Of a stretch of DNA of 64,000 nucleotides, positions 16,224 through 24,075 are shown one piece after another. The notes beneath the pieces are model-generated. The model searched no databases and was not told the origin of the DNA. It was given only the letters and a program-made list of their open reading frames with translations. A program made the position numbers and the translations under genes. Every line of letters starts with the position of its first letter. Positions within the stretch are counted from its first letter, which is position 1. The DNA comes from Bacteroidia bacterium (GTDB lineage Bacteria; Bacteroidota; Bacteroidia; SpSt-205), in contig BPGV01000001.1 in NCBI GenBank assembly GCA_026003215.1, positions 709,570 through 773,569 on the forward strand, read 5' to 3'.

Positions 16224-17146
16224 GCGAGCGGCACTTCTAAGTGGGCTTCATCGGTAGTTACAAGCAAGCGGGCTGAAGCCCCCACCGGCATAGGCCAGTT
16301 GGTAGAAGTATGCCCTATGGGTAATCCCATAGCCAGTGGGGCCAGAGAAGCGGTACTTTCAGCGACGATCTGCGCAGGAGGCCGGCCAAAGGGCAGGTCT
16401 TCATCCTCCCGCATAAAAGACATGCTGCCAATCAGAAGGCCCTGGGCTTTTTTATACCAGCCTGCGTTGTGGAGGTGCCAGCTCATGCGGTCTAAGCGGT
16501 AGTAATATTCCCCCACTTCTTCCCAGAAAAGGAGGGCTGGCTGCGGATAGCGGAGGAAATCCCAGAGGGTACCACACAAAGTCTGTAAGAGCGTGAGGTT
16601 GCCGCCCAGTAGGGTACCGCTGGCTTGTCCTGGCCGCCAAGCATAATGAGGCTTACGCTTCCACGAGAGACGATAAAGTGTGATATCCCCTCGTAGGAGC
16701 GCAAGCAACCGATTTACGGCTTCAATCTGGGTGCGGTGCGGCACGAGCGCAGCCACCGGCGCATGCAGGGCGACTGCTCCTGCCCACACAGCCCCCCATA
16801 AAAAAGGCGTCACATCGCTAAACCCAATAAGCCACTTCGGGTGTTTCTGGAAACCCTCCCAGTGGAGGCGGGGCCATATCCGAGAGCTGCCATGCCCACC
16901 TCGGGCAAACCAGATAGCCCGTACCTCGGGTGCATCCAAGGCCGCTTGGAGCACCTGCAGCCGCTCTTCATCTGAGCCAGCCAAAAGACCATCTGCTGCA
17001 TACAAAGCTGACTCCTCATACAGGAGCTGCCAGCCTTGCAGACGCGCAAACTCTATAAAGGGGCGCATTTCTGCGGGGGTCACTCGACGCGAAGCCGCCA
17101 CCAAAGCCACGGTATCCCCTCGTCGTAAAGGCGCTGGCCAAATCAC
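16217..17146 (-). CDS. ldcA: LD-carboxypeptidase (peptidase S66, LdcA type)
   Basis: The 309-aa cytosolic enzyme removes the terminal D-Ala from murein tetrapeptides during cell-wall recycling. The family signature is visible: [15 protein letters not shown], the nucleophile Ser in GFSDVT, the Glu of FWEEVGE (third of the family triad) and the His of GLPIGHT. Length and order match the S66 family. Translation most likely begins at GTG 17146, four bases after TACCTTTG. The promoter is back-to-back with that of the glycosyltransferase gene, with only 8 bp between the two -7 boxes. The 3' end overlaps rpmA by 7 bp. Confidence 0.9.
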   Translation of the reverse strand: MIWPAPLRRGDTVALVAASRRVTPAEMRPFIEFARLQGWQLLYEESALYAADGLLAGSDEERLQVLQAALDAPEVRAIWFARGGHGSSRIWPRLHWEGFQKHPKWLIGFSDVTPFLWGAVWAGAVALHAPVAALVPHRTQIEAVNRLLALLRGDITLYRLSWKRKPHYAWRPGQASGTLLGGNLTLLQTLCGTLWDFLRYPQPALLFWEEVGEYYYRLDRMSWHLHNAGWYKKAQGLLIGSMSFMREDEDLPFGRPPAQIVAESTASLAPLAMGLPIGHTSTNWPMPVGASARLLVTTDEAHLEVPLAY

Positions 17147-17150
17147 CCCA

Positions 17151-17158
17151 CAAAGGTA
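17151..17158 (-). promoter_or_regulatory. -7 element TACCTTTG for the LD-carboxypeptidase
   Basis: It ends 4 nt before the GTG at 17146 and lies 8 bp from the opposing glycosyltransferase box. Confidence 0.65.
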
Positions 17159-17166
17159 CCCCGTCG

Positions 17167-17174
17167 TATCTTTG
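17167..17174 (+). promoter_or_regulatory. -7 element TATCTTTG for the glycosyltransferase-ilvE-pdxH unit
   Basis: It ends 4 nt before the GTG at 17179. Confidence 0.65.
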
Positions 17175-17178
17175 TCCA

Positions 17179-18414
17179 GTGGAGGTAGCCGAATGGATTT
17201 TCTGGGGAAGCGTTTTCCTGATAGTCTATCCCTATGTTCTTTACCCGCTGGGGTTGGGGATAGTGTATGGGATAAGGCGGGGATGGCGACGTTCTCCTGC
17301 CGACCGTTCCCTATCTCATTGGCCAGAAGTAACTATCGTAATACCCGCATACAAAGAGGCCGACTCCGTCAAGCCCAAGATGGAGTCCCTTCGCCAGGCA
17401 TATCCTTCCGACAAAATGCGCATTCTGTGGGTTATTGCTACCCACGAAGGCGATGAGTCTTTTACCCCCACCATGGAAGCCCTCAAAGCTTATCCAGAAG
17501 CTGAGATACTGGTAGTGCCGCATAGAGGCAAAATCTACTCCCTCAATGAAGCTCGGAAACATATCACCACACCTTACGCGCTGATTACAGATGCGGATGT
17601 GCTTCTCTCTCCTCAGGCCTTGAAGGAGCTCATTCGCGTCGCAGAAAGTCATCCCGCTACTGCTATTGTCGGGGGGGGGCGCCGGGTTCTCTCACATCCG
17701 TCTCCTACCCTTGTAGAGAAAACAGAAATCCCCTACCTCCGCTTTGATGAACGACTGGGTACATGGGAAAGCCTCTGGGGATATGCCTTAGGACTGTGGG
17801 GGGGTCTCCTCCTCTTAAAAACCCCCTTCTGGCCAGAAATGCCCGATGGAGTCGTTGATGACCTCTATCTAAACCTTCACGCCATCCTCTCCGGCGGCAA
17901 AGTGTTCATATGTCCCCAGGCCCAAGGATATGAAACTCTCTCCCCGACCCCCTCCATAGAGTTCCGACGAAAAAGCCGCATAGCGTATACAGCCTTCCAT
18001 GTAATCCATAAAAGGTTTCGCTGGAAAGAAGCTTTACGGGTCCCCCTTTTCAGCTTCTTTTTTCTGTCGCACAAGGTTTTTAGATACCTTTTTGCGCCAT
18101 TAGGTCTATGCTTAGCCTATGGGAGTAGCTTGTACCTGGCTCCCCTCTGGCCCCTATATGCGTTAGCTGCACTTTTGCAAACCTTAGTTTGGAGCGAAGC
18201 TATTCTGCTCCTAAGCTGGCCGGCTCTCCGGTTCCCCCGGCCCATAGCCTTGCCGGCGTACTTTGTCATAGCGCACTGGGCCCAGCTTGCCGGCCTGTGG
18301 AAGTTTCTCACGGGCGCTGACCCGCTTCAAGTGTGGCAAAGGCTTCCTCGTTCTGAAATCCAACCGACCGCCTATGGCGTGGGAAATAGCCATTCATCCA
18401 GCGCCTCCACGTGA
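17179..18414 (+). CDS. Membrane glycosyltransferase, family 2
   Basis: The 411-aa protein has an N-terminal membrane segment (FWGSVFLIVYPYVLYPLGLGIVYG), a cytoplasmic GT-A domain (about 50-280) and three or four C-terminal hydrophobic helices. GT2 motifs are visible: VTIVIPAYKEADSV at the start of the nucleotide-sugar fold, DADV as the DxD metal site, and GVVDDLYLN for the acceptor Asp region. It resembles processive GT2 enzymes of the poly-GlcNAc/cellulose-like class, but donor and product cannot be read. Translation starts at GTG 17179. The ilvE start lies inside its last 41 bp, so the genes are coupled, although the functions look unrelated. Confidence 0.88.
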   Translation: MEVAEWIFWGSVFLIVYPYVLYPLGLGIVYGIRRGWRRSPADRSLSHWPEVTIVIPAYKEADSVKPKMESLRQAYPSDKMRILWVIATHEGDESFTPTMEALKAYPEAEILVVPHRGKIYSLNEARKHITTPYALITDADVLLSPQALKELIRVAESHPATAIVGGGRRVLSHPSPTLVEKTEIPYLRFDERLGTWESLWGYALGLWGGLLLLKTPFWPEMPDGVVDDLYLNLHAILSGGKVFICPQAQGYETLSPTPSIEFRRKSRIAYTAFHVIHKRFRWKEALRVPLFSFFFLSHKVFRYLFAPLGLCLAYGSSLYLAPLWPLYALAALLQTLVWSEAILLLSWPALRFPRPIALPAYFVIAHWAQLAGLWKFLTGADPLQVWQRLPRSEIQPTAYGVGNSHSSSAST

Positions 18415-19429
18415 GACGCCTATTCCTTGGGAAAGTCTCCCCTTCGGCCGGATTTTCGGGCAGCACATGGCCCTGGCCGAGTACCGAGAAGGGCGCTGGC
18501 AACAGGCCCGCATAGAACCCTTCCATGACCTTACACTACCCCCAGGTACTTCTGCTCTGCATTATGGTCAGGCCCTCTTTGAGGGGATGAAGGCCTACAG
18601 GCGTACCGATGGGACGCGCTTTGTCTTCCGGCTGCGCGATCACTGGGAGCGCCTTAACCGCTCTGCCGCCCGCCTCACCATGCCGGAGGTCCCGTACGAG
18701 CTTTTCTCTGAGCTGCTCCAAACCCTCCTACACCGAGAAGAAAACTTTTTCCCTCCCTCGCTCCAGCAAGCCCTCTACATTCGCCCCGTCTACTTTGCTA
18801 CGGACCCCTGGCTGGGCGTGCGCCCCTCAGAGACCTACCTCCTCCTTATCTATGTTACCCCCGTAGGCCCCTACTACAGCGGAGAAGTGCGCGCCTTCGT
18901 AGAACCTGAGCTTACTCGCGCAGCAATAGGAGGCACCGGCGCTATCAAAGCCGCCGGTAACTACGCCGCTGCCCTGCTCAGCACTAAAAAAGCCCAAGCC
19001 GTCGGCTGCTCCGTCTCCCTCTGGCTGGATGCTACCCACCGAGAACTCATAGAAGAGTTCAGCACCATGAACGCCTTCTTTGTAGAAAAGGGAGGGCGGC
19101 TCCTCACCCCCCCCTTAGAGCGGGGTACTATCTTGGCGGGAATCACCCGAGACACGATACTATTCTTGGCTGCTAAAGTCGGCCTTGAGGTGGAGGAGCG
19201 CGAGCTATCTATCTACGAGATCACGGAGGGGATCGCCCAAGGACGCATCACAGAGGTCTTCGGCACGGGTACCGCAGCTACTATCATGCCTGTGCGCGCC
19301 CTATACTTTGCGGGGAAGTTTTGGACTCTCCCCTCAGAGAACCCCGTGGCCCAAAAGCTGGCGCAGGCCTACCGAGCCCTTCTCAGCGGGGATATCCCAG
19401 CACCAGCCGGATGGATACATCGCGTATAG
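18374..19429 (+). CDS. ilvE: Branched-chain amino-acid aminotransferase
   Basis: The protein of about 351 aa is a fold-type IV PLP enzyme that transaminates Leu, Ile and Val with 2-oxoglutarate. The motifs include SALHYGQALFEGMKAYR at the N-terminal core, the PLP-lysine region GTGAIKAAGNYAA, EFSTMNAFFV, and the C-terminal ITEVFGTGTAATIMPV phosphate-binding loop. The ORF track begins at 18287, inside the glycosyltransferase; ATG 18374 gives the usual length and N-terminus. pdxH follows with a 19-bp overlap, so a PLP-dependent enzyme is coupled to a PLP-making enzyme. Confidence 0.93.
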   Translation: MAWEIAIHPAPPRETPIPWESLPFGRIFGQHMALAEYREGRWQQARIEPFHDLTLPPGTSALHYGQALFEGMKAYRRTDGTRFVFRLRDHWERLNRSAARLTMPEVPYELFSELLQTLLHREENFFPPSLQQALYIRPVYFATDPWLGVRPSETYLLLIYVTPVGPYYSGEVRAFVEPELTRAAIGGTGAIKAAGNYAAALLSTKKAQAVGCSVSLWLDATHRELIEEFSTMNAFFVEKGGRLLTPPLERGTILAGITRDTILFLAAKVGLEVEERELSIYEITEGIAQGRITEVFGTGTAATIMPVRALYFAGKFWTLPSENPVAQKLAQAYRALLSGDIPAPAGWIHRV

Positions 19430-20058
19430 ACTGGCAAGCCCTCCGACGCGAGTATAAACAAGCGACTCTGTCGGAGGCTGATACCCCCGCAGAACCCTTT
19501 CCGCTCCTTTTGCGCTGGCTGGAGGAGGCTGTCCACGCCCAAGTCCCCGAACCCAATGCCTTTGTCTTGGCCACAGCAGACGCTACGGGCCAGCCCCATG
19601 CCCGTGTCGTCCTCCTCAAAGGCGTAGAGCCACCCTATCTGTACTTTTACACCAACTACGAGAGCGCCAAAGGTCAGGAGATAGCCCAAAATCCCCGAGT
19701 AGCTGCGACTTTTTGGTGGGAGCCGCTGGAGCGGCAGCTGCGGGTGGAAGGCATAGCCGAAAAAGCCCCGCCTGCGGTGTCGGATGCGTACTTTGCCCGG
19801 CGACCCTATGGTAGCCAGATAGGGGCTTGGGCTTCCCCGCAGAGCCGCCCTATCTCTCGCGAAGCCTTAGAACAGCGGTGGGCCACCTACGCAGCTCAAT
19901 ATCCTGAGGGACGCGTGCCGCGTCCTCCCTACTGGGGCGGATACCGCATACGGGTAGAACGCATAGAGTTTTGGCAGGGGCGACCCAGCCGGCTACACGA
20001 TAGGATAGTGTATTGGCGGGAGGGAGGCCACTGGCATAAGGTGCGGCTGGCGCCATAA
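19411..20058 (+). CDS. pdxH: Pyridoxamine 5'-phosphate oxidase
   Basis: The 215-aa FMN enzyme converts pyridoxine or pyridoxamine 5'-phosphate to pyridoxal 5'-phosphate. Recognisable segments are PNAFVLATADATGQPHARVVLLKG (first FMN-binding strand), YFYTNYESAKGQ, AATFWWEPLERQLRVEG, and the C-terminal WGGYRIRVERIEFWQG with RLHDRIVY. The ORF track extends 30 codons upstream into ilvE; ATG 19411 fits the family. Together with pdxA (42834-43886), this gives the window one early and one late step of the DXP-dependent vitamin B6 route. Confidence 0.95.
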   Translation: MDTSRIDWQALRREYKQATLSEADTPAEPFPLLLRWLEEAVHAQVPEPNAFVLATADATGQPHARVVLLKGVEPPYLYFYTNYESAKGQEIAQNPRVAATFWWEPLERQLRVEGIAEKAPPAVSDAYFARRPYGSQIGAWASPQSRPISREALEQRWATYAAQYPEGRVPRPPYWGGYRIRVERIEFWQGRPSRLHDRIVYWREGGHWHKVRLAP

Positions 20059-20060
20059 AA

Positions 20061-20095
20061 GGGGGCGGGCGGGGCCTGCGGCCCCGCCCGCCCCC
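20061..20095 (-). terminator. 35-nt perfect hairpin between pdxH and the convergent repeat-protein gene
   Basis: A 16-bp perfect stem (GGGGGCGGGCGGGGCC and complement) has a 3-nt loop. Read on the minus strand it starts 24 bp after the stop at 20120 and is followed by TTTTAT, so it most likely terminates that gene; it may also stop pdxH transcripts from the other side. Its architecture matches 2385-2419. Confidence 0.75.
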
Positions 20096-20119
20096 CACCC
20101 CAGCGCTCTACTAAAGCAT

Positions 20120-21625
20120 CTACTCCTTACGAGAGGGTACCTTCTCTAATACTTCCTTCCCACGAGGTATCACCCGCTGCTTCTCTCCCACTGAACGCGC
20201 CACAAATGTAGGCGGCTCACACACCGGCTTACGCACCCCCTGATGCTTAGACACCAGCTGCCCTGTCTGTGGGTCATACTCATCCCGACGATTGGCTACT
20301 ACCTGCCATACGAATCGAGCATTGGACTGGCCCCCATTTAGCTCGCGCACTTCAAATCCTCTCTCAGATTTATTAGTCACATATACCCCCTGACAATCAT
20401 CTTCCAACTGAATAAAGACTCGTAGCGGATGTTGCTCATCCACATAAATATTATGCGTGAAATCGGGATCCAGCGTAATATAAGCGCGCCCATTTTGAAG
20501 CTGCCCTACCCCATAGTCCATAAAAAGAATCTCAGGAGCTTCCGGCGCAAAGAAAGTAATGCGCTTTTGGTTATCATGAGACCACACTACGGTGGAGACA
20601 TTTCCTGTACCTCTAATTTTATAGTTAGTGCCCCCCGAAACAGCGGCCACCTCTGCCCAGTGAGTAAAAGTAATAGGAGGTGTTAGGGAAACAGGAGTGG
20701 TACTGAATGTTCCTCCCCGCCTATCTCCGGTGGTATTTAGCGAGAAACCACCCACCCCTGTGGCCGTACCTGTAAATCCTCCTCCTCCCCCTCCGGTGGG
20801 TGCCACAAAATTAGCCACGTTATTCCCTCCTGCCCAGACAGCCGTACCACTCGTATTGACATTAGCAGCGAAGAGAGCCCCCCCTTGCTGCTGGGCTGTT
20901 TGGGCATACACTGCATCACCTACATTATTTCCTGCAGCAGCGCTATTTTGAAAATAGCCTGCCGGGCCACCGCCGTTCGTATTAATACCCACTACGCCGA
21001 CACCTGAGGCTTGATCAGTAAGGCCATATACACCCCATCCATTTGCACCTGTGGCGGACCCCTGGACACCTATACCGGTAGTCGCTACCCCCCATACACC
21101 CCTCCCAGAAGTAGCTTGCCCATAGACGCCTGCCCCTGTGGTAGCATAGCCATTAATAGCATAAGTGGCTGTCCCGACAGCATAAATAGAAAACTTATCT
21201 GTTCCAAACGGGTTCGTGGCGCCGTCGGCGTTCCAGATATTATTGGGGGCAGCGGCCAGCTCCGCTAAGGTGGTATTACAGGTCTGCACCGTCGGTGCAG
21301 TAGCCGTAAACTTGAGGAAGCGGTTGACGGTAGGGGTAGGACAGATAGGGTTAGGGGCCCATACGGGATTAGCGCCAGGGCCCATAGACATGAGGATAGA
21401 GCCGGCAGCGCCGTTGGGCAGCCACACAGGGGCTACTCCTGCACCTTGCGAAAGGAGGAGATTCCCCACCGCCCCAGGCTGGTTACCTGGCATAAAGGCA
21501 TTATCCAGACGGAGGTTCCCCGCTACATGGAGGCGCTCCGTCGGCGTAGCCGTACCAATACCCACATTCTGGGCATATAGCCCACTCAGCAAGCCAAAAG
21601 CTATAAGTACGCCGGCGTACCACAT
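20120..21625 (-). CDS. Secreted Bacteroidota repeat protein (VGIGT/ERLHV type)
   Basis: The protein of about 501 aa has a signal peptide (MWYAGVLIAFGLLSGLYAQ) followed directly by NVGIGTATPTERLHVAGNLRL, a motif common at the N-terminus of Bacteroidota surface proteins related to tail-fibre-like repeats. The middle is rich in GVYG/GVWG/GVQG-type repeats (about 165-235), suggesting an extended, possibly trimeric beta structure. The C-terminal 170 residues (DPDFTHNIYVDEQHPLRVF, GVYVTNKSERGFEVREL) form a conserved domain that I have seen only in uncharacterised proteins of this phylum. The role is unknown. ATG 21625 is chosen because the track's start at 21661 lies upstream of the TATCTTTG box. 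Confidence 0.75.
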   Translation of the reverse strand: MWYAGVLIAFGLLSGLYAQNVGIGTATPTERLHVAGNLRLDNAFMPGNQPGAVGNLLLSQGAGVAPVWLPNGAAGSILMSMGPGANPVWAPNPICPTPTVNRFLKFTATAPTVQTCNTTLAELAAAPNNIWNADGATNPFGTDKFSIYAVGTATYAINGYATTGAGVYGQATSGRGVWGVATTGIGVQGSATGANGWGVYGLTDQASGVGVVGINTNGGGPAGYFQNSAAAGNNVGDAVYAQTAQQQGGALFAANVNTSGTAVWAGGNNVANFVAPTGGGGGGFTGTATGVGGFSLNTTGDRRGGTFSTTPVSLTPPITFTHWAEVAAVSGGTNYKIRGTGNVSTVVWSHDNQKRITFFAPEAPEILFMDYGVGQLQNGRAYITLDPDFTHNIYVDEQHPLRVFIQLEDDCQGVYVTNKSERGFEVRELNGGQSNARFVWQVVANRRDEYDPQTGQLVSKHQGVRKPVCEPPTFVARSVGEKQRVIPRGKEVLEKVPSRKE

Positions 21626-21632
21626 ATTGTGA

Positions 21633-21640
21633 CAAAGATA
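21633..21640 (-). promoter_or_regulatory. -7 element TATCTTTG for the repeat-protein gene
   Basis: It ends 7 nt before the ATG at 21625. Confidence 0.65.
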
Positions 21641-21696
21641 CAAACCTTTTTCTGGAACCAAGCAAGGGGTCCCCCCACCTCGTGCGTAAGCCCTCG

Positions 21697-21704
21697 TATA
21701 TTTG
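21697..21704 (+). promoter_or_regulatory. -7 element TATATTTG for the AAA+ ATPase
   Basis: It ends 6 nt before GTG 21711 and 12 nt before ATG 21717, and it overlaps the TTG start given in the ORF track. Confidence 0.62.
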
Positions 21705-21710
21705 TTCTCT

Positions 21711-23201
21711 GTGAGTATGCAGGATTGGACTCGGGTGCGGCATTTAGGGGAGCTGCGGCGCGCCGGCTACCGTAGCCGTTCGGTCAAAGAAGAACTGCGG
21801 GAAAACCTCATAGAGGCGCTGCGCAGTGGCCGGCCAATCTTCCAAGGGATTTACGATTACGAAGACACAGTGCTGCCGCAGCTACGCACAGCTATTTTGG
21901 CGCGCCATAATATCCTTTTTCTGGGGCTGCGCGGCCAAGCCAAGACGCGTCTGGCCCGCCAGCTGGTGGAACTCTTAGATCCTTACATTCCTGCGATTGA
22001 AGGGGTAGAGCTACCGGAGGACCCTTTTCATCCTATTACGCCTGAAGCGCAAGCTCTGATAGCCGAAGCCGACGACGATACCCCTATCCGCTGGATACCC
22101 CGCGAAGAGCGTTACACCGAGAAGTTAGCCACGCCCGATGTATCTGTGGCGGATTTGATTGGCGATATTGACCCTATCAAGGCCGCCACGCTGAAGCTCC
22201 CCTATGCCGACCCCCGGGTGATTCATTATGGGCTTATCCCTCGGTCGCATCGGGGGATTTTCGTCATCAACGAGCTACCGGACCTTCAACCGCGCATCCA
22301 GGTAGCCCTTTTCAACCTCCTCCAAGAACGCGATGTGCAGATACGCGGGTACAAGATACGGCTGCCGCTGGACATACAGTTTGTCTTTACGGCCAATCCG
22401 GAAGATTATACCCAGCGAGGAACGATTGTTACGCCGCTTAAGGACCGTATTGGCAGCCAGATTCTCACGCACTACCCGCGCACGATCGAGGCCAGCCGCC
22501 GCATTACCGAACAAGAAGCCGCCCTCACCCCGCAGCAAAAAGCCCGCGTGCATGTCCCCGAAATGCTCAAAAACGCCGTGGAGCGCTTGGGCTTCTTAGC
22601 CCGGGAAAGCGAACACATAGACACCAAGAGTGGGGTTTCTGCCCGACTGACCATCTCGGCCTATGAGTGTGTGGTAGCTTGGGCCGAACAGCGCATGATC
22701 CTCAACCGGGAGGAAGAAACCCTGCTCCGCCCCATGGATATCTACGCCGCAGTGCCCGCCATCACAGGCAAAGTAGAGCTCGTCTATGAAGGGGAGAAAG
22801 AAGGCATTCAAGCCGTAGCGCTGTATCTCTGCCACCGGGCGCTTAAGGAGGAGTTTTTGGCGCACTTCCCCGCCCCGGATAAGTTTCGCCGAGGTACCCA
22901 GCCCAATCCCTATCAGCCCATTATTGATTGGTTTTCGGGCGGGAACCAACTCTTACTGGATCGCACCATGTCGGATGCTGCTTACCGACAGGAGCTTCGG
23001 CGGGTCCCGCACTTAAGCCGACTGGTGGAAAGCCTCAACCTCCCCGGCGACCCCTACCCCTGGATGGAGCTTGTCCTCCATGGCTTGGCCGAGACATCCT
23101 TGATTGGACGGACGCTCTCTGAAAAAGAACTTTCTTTCCGCGATATCTTAGGCGATCTCCTCAGCCGCAGAGAGGACGAAGACGAAGAAGAGGAAGATTA
23201 A
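21711..23201 (+). CDS. MoxR/ChlI-like AAA+ ATPase
   Basis: The protein of about 496 aa is an AAA+ ATPase of the Mg-chelatase ChlI/MoxR group. It has Walker A GLRGQAKTRL, a Walker B-type strand GIFVINELPDL where the usual Asp-Glu reads Asn-Glu, a sensor-1 region FTANPEDYTQRG, and an arginine-finger region TPLKDRIGSQI. A helical lid and an acidic C-terminus (EDEDEEEED) follow. Relatives usually act with a vWA-domain partner encoded next door; here the next gene is convergent and unrelated, so any partner is elsewhere. The NE variant occurs in a subgroup of this family, as far as I recall, so I do not call it inactive. The start is GTG 21711 or ATG 21717. Confidence 0.83.
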   Translation: MSMQDWTRVRHLGELRRAGYRSRSVKEELRENLIEALRSGRPIFQGIYDYEDTVLPQLRTAILARHNILFLGLRGQAKTRLARQLVELLDPYIPAIEGVELPEDPFHPITPEAQALIAEADDDTPIRWIPREERYTEKLATPDVSVADLIGDIDPIKAATLKLPYADPRVIHYGLIPRSHRGIFVINELPDLQPRIQVALFNLLQERDVQIRGYKIRLPLDIQFVFTANPEDYTQRGTIVTPLKDRIGSQILTHYPRTIEASRRITEQEAALTPQQKARVHVPEMLKNAVERLGFLARESEHIDTKSGVSARLTISAYECVVAWAEQRMILNREEETLLRPMDIYAAVPAITGKVELVYEGEKEGIQAVALYLCHRALKEEFLAHFPAPDKFRRGTQPNPYQPIIDWFSGGNQLLLDRTMSDAAYRQELRRVPHLSRLVESLNLPGDPYPWMELVLHGLAETSLIGRTLSEKELSFRDILGDLLSRREDEDEEEED

Positions 23202-24043
23202 CCCCTCTTCTCCTCAGGCAAAGGGATATTGTCGGGGAAAGAATATACCTCTATCTGGTAGCGCTGAGCCACGGGTTTAGCCCGGTAGTCCACCATGGGA
23301 GAAACGACTATTTTGCGAGTAACTTTTCTATTTTCTTTCCGCTCATAAAACCTAACCTTGCGGAGGAAGGTGTACATGTCGCCCTTACTCATGGAGGATT
23401 TTATTTCTACGGCGATAACTTCGCCATTACGTATGATGAGGTCCAGCTCCACTTGGTCGGGGTCGCCAAAGACCAGGCCCTCGGTATCGAAGGCTTGGTA
23501 GCGTTCTACTTTGACAGGGAAGGATTCTTCTAAGAGGGCCTGCATCGCATCTCGGAAGGAAGCCTCAGAAGCTACCCCCCAGCGGGCCCCTAAGGCACCC
23601 AGCGTAGAGTCCATACGCCGAGAGAGGGCCTCTATGTCGCTATCATGCTGCTTCAGCCGAGCGTCTGTTTGCTCCCGCTGCGCCCGCAGCTCCGCCAGCA
23701 TCTCCTCAAACTTCTTGTCATGCGCCCGCAGCTCTGCCATCGTCTCCTCAAACTTCTTGTCATGTTCAGCCAGGCGCTTCAGTAGTTCGTCTATACGCGC
23801 CAGGAGGGCTTGTCTTTCTTTGTCTCCTTCTTCTAATCGCTTCATCACTGCCGCCATTTCGCGGCGCAGCTCCTCTAACAGTTCTCGGTGTTGTTGATTT
23901 AGTGCGGCTATGTGCTTGTCGGTCTCGCTCTTAGAAGCAAACAGCTCTCCCAAGCGTACCTCTATATAGGAACGCAGCTCCGGGTCAGCTAAAAAAGCCT
24001 CTATCAGCTTCTTAGCCTCAGAAGGCGGCACGGGGAGCGCCAT
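23198..24043 (-). CDS. Coiled-coil protein with PD-(D/E)xK nuclease-like C-terminus
   Basis: The protein of about 281 aa has a long heptad-rich helix (about 35-150) containing two near-identical 14-residue units, HDKKFEETMAELRA and HDKKFEEMLAELRA. A C-terminal domain (about 165-281) contains QVELDLIIRNGEVIAVEIKSS, which fits the D...ExK core of PD-(D/E)xK nucleases. The layout matches the DUF3782 family, widespread but uncharacterised. It could be a small DNA-acting or defence-related nuclease; that is inference. The start is ATG 24043, 4 nt after TATATTTG, not the upstream codon of the track. Its stop overlaps the stop of the ATPase gene by 4 bp on the opposite strand. Confidence 0.75.
   Translation of the reverse strand: MALPVPPSEAKKLIEAFLADPELRSYIEVRLGELFASKSETDKHIAALNQQHRELLEELRREMAAVMKRLEEGDKERQALLARIDELLKRLAEHDKKFEETMAELRAHDKKFEEMLAELRAQREQTDARLKQHDSDIEALSRRMDSTLGALGARWGVASEASFRDAMQALLEESFPVKVERYQAFDTEGLVFGDPDQVELDLIIRNGEVIAVEIKSSMSKGDMYTFLRKVRFYERKENRKVTRKIVVSPMVDYRAKPVAQRYQIEVYSFPDNIPLPEEKRG
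23701..23764. repeat. 22-bp direct repeat, 42-bp period, inside the coiled-coil gene
   Basis: TCTCCTCAAACTTCTTGTCATG occurs at 23701-23722 and 23743-23764 without mismatch. It encodes the repeated KKFEE heptads and indicates a recent in-frame 14-codon duplication of the coiled coil. Confidence 0.85.
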
Positions 24044-24047
24044 ACAA

Positions 24048-24055
24048 CAAATATA
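24048..24055 (-). promoter_or_regulatory. -7 element TATATTTG for the coiled-coil nuclease-like gene
   Basis: It ends 4 nt before the ATG at 24043. Confidence 0.63.
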
Positions 24056-24075
24056 CAAAAAATAAATACACTTCC

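Noticed and set aside
20697-21632. Plus-strand frames opposite the repeat protein
   Set aside because: Pro/Val-rich antisense shadows of the Gly-rich repeats; no promoter.
21711-23201. Inactive ATPase because Walker B reads NE rather than DE
   Set aside because: The rest of the motif (FVINELPDL) looks like a consistent variant of the MoxR/ChlI subgroup, so loss of function is not supported.
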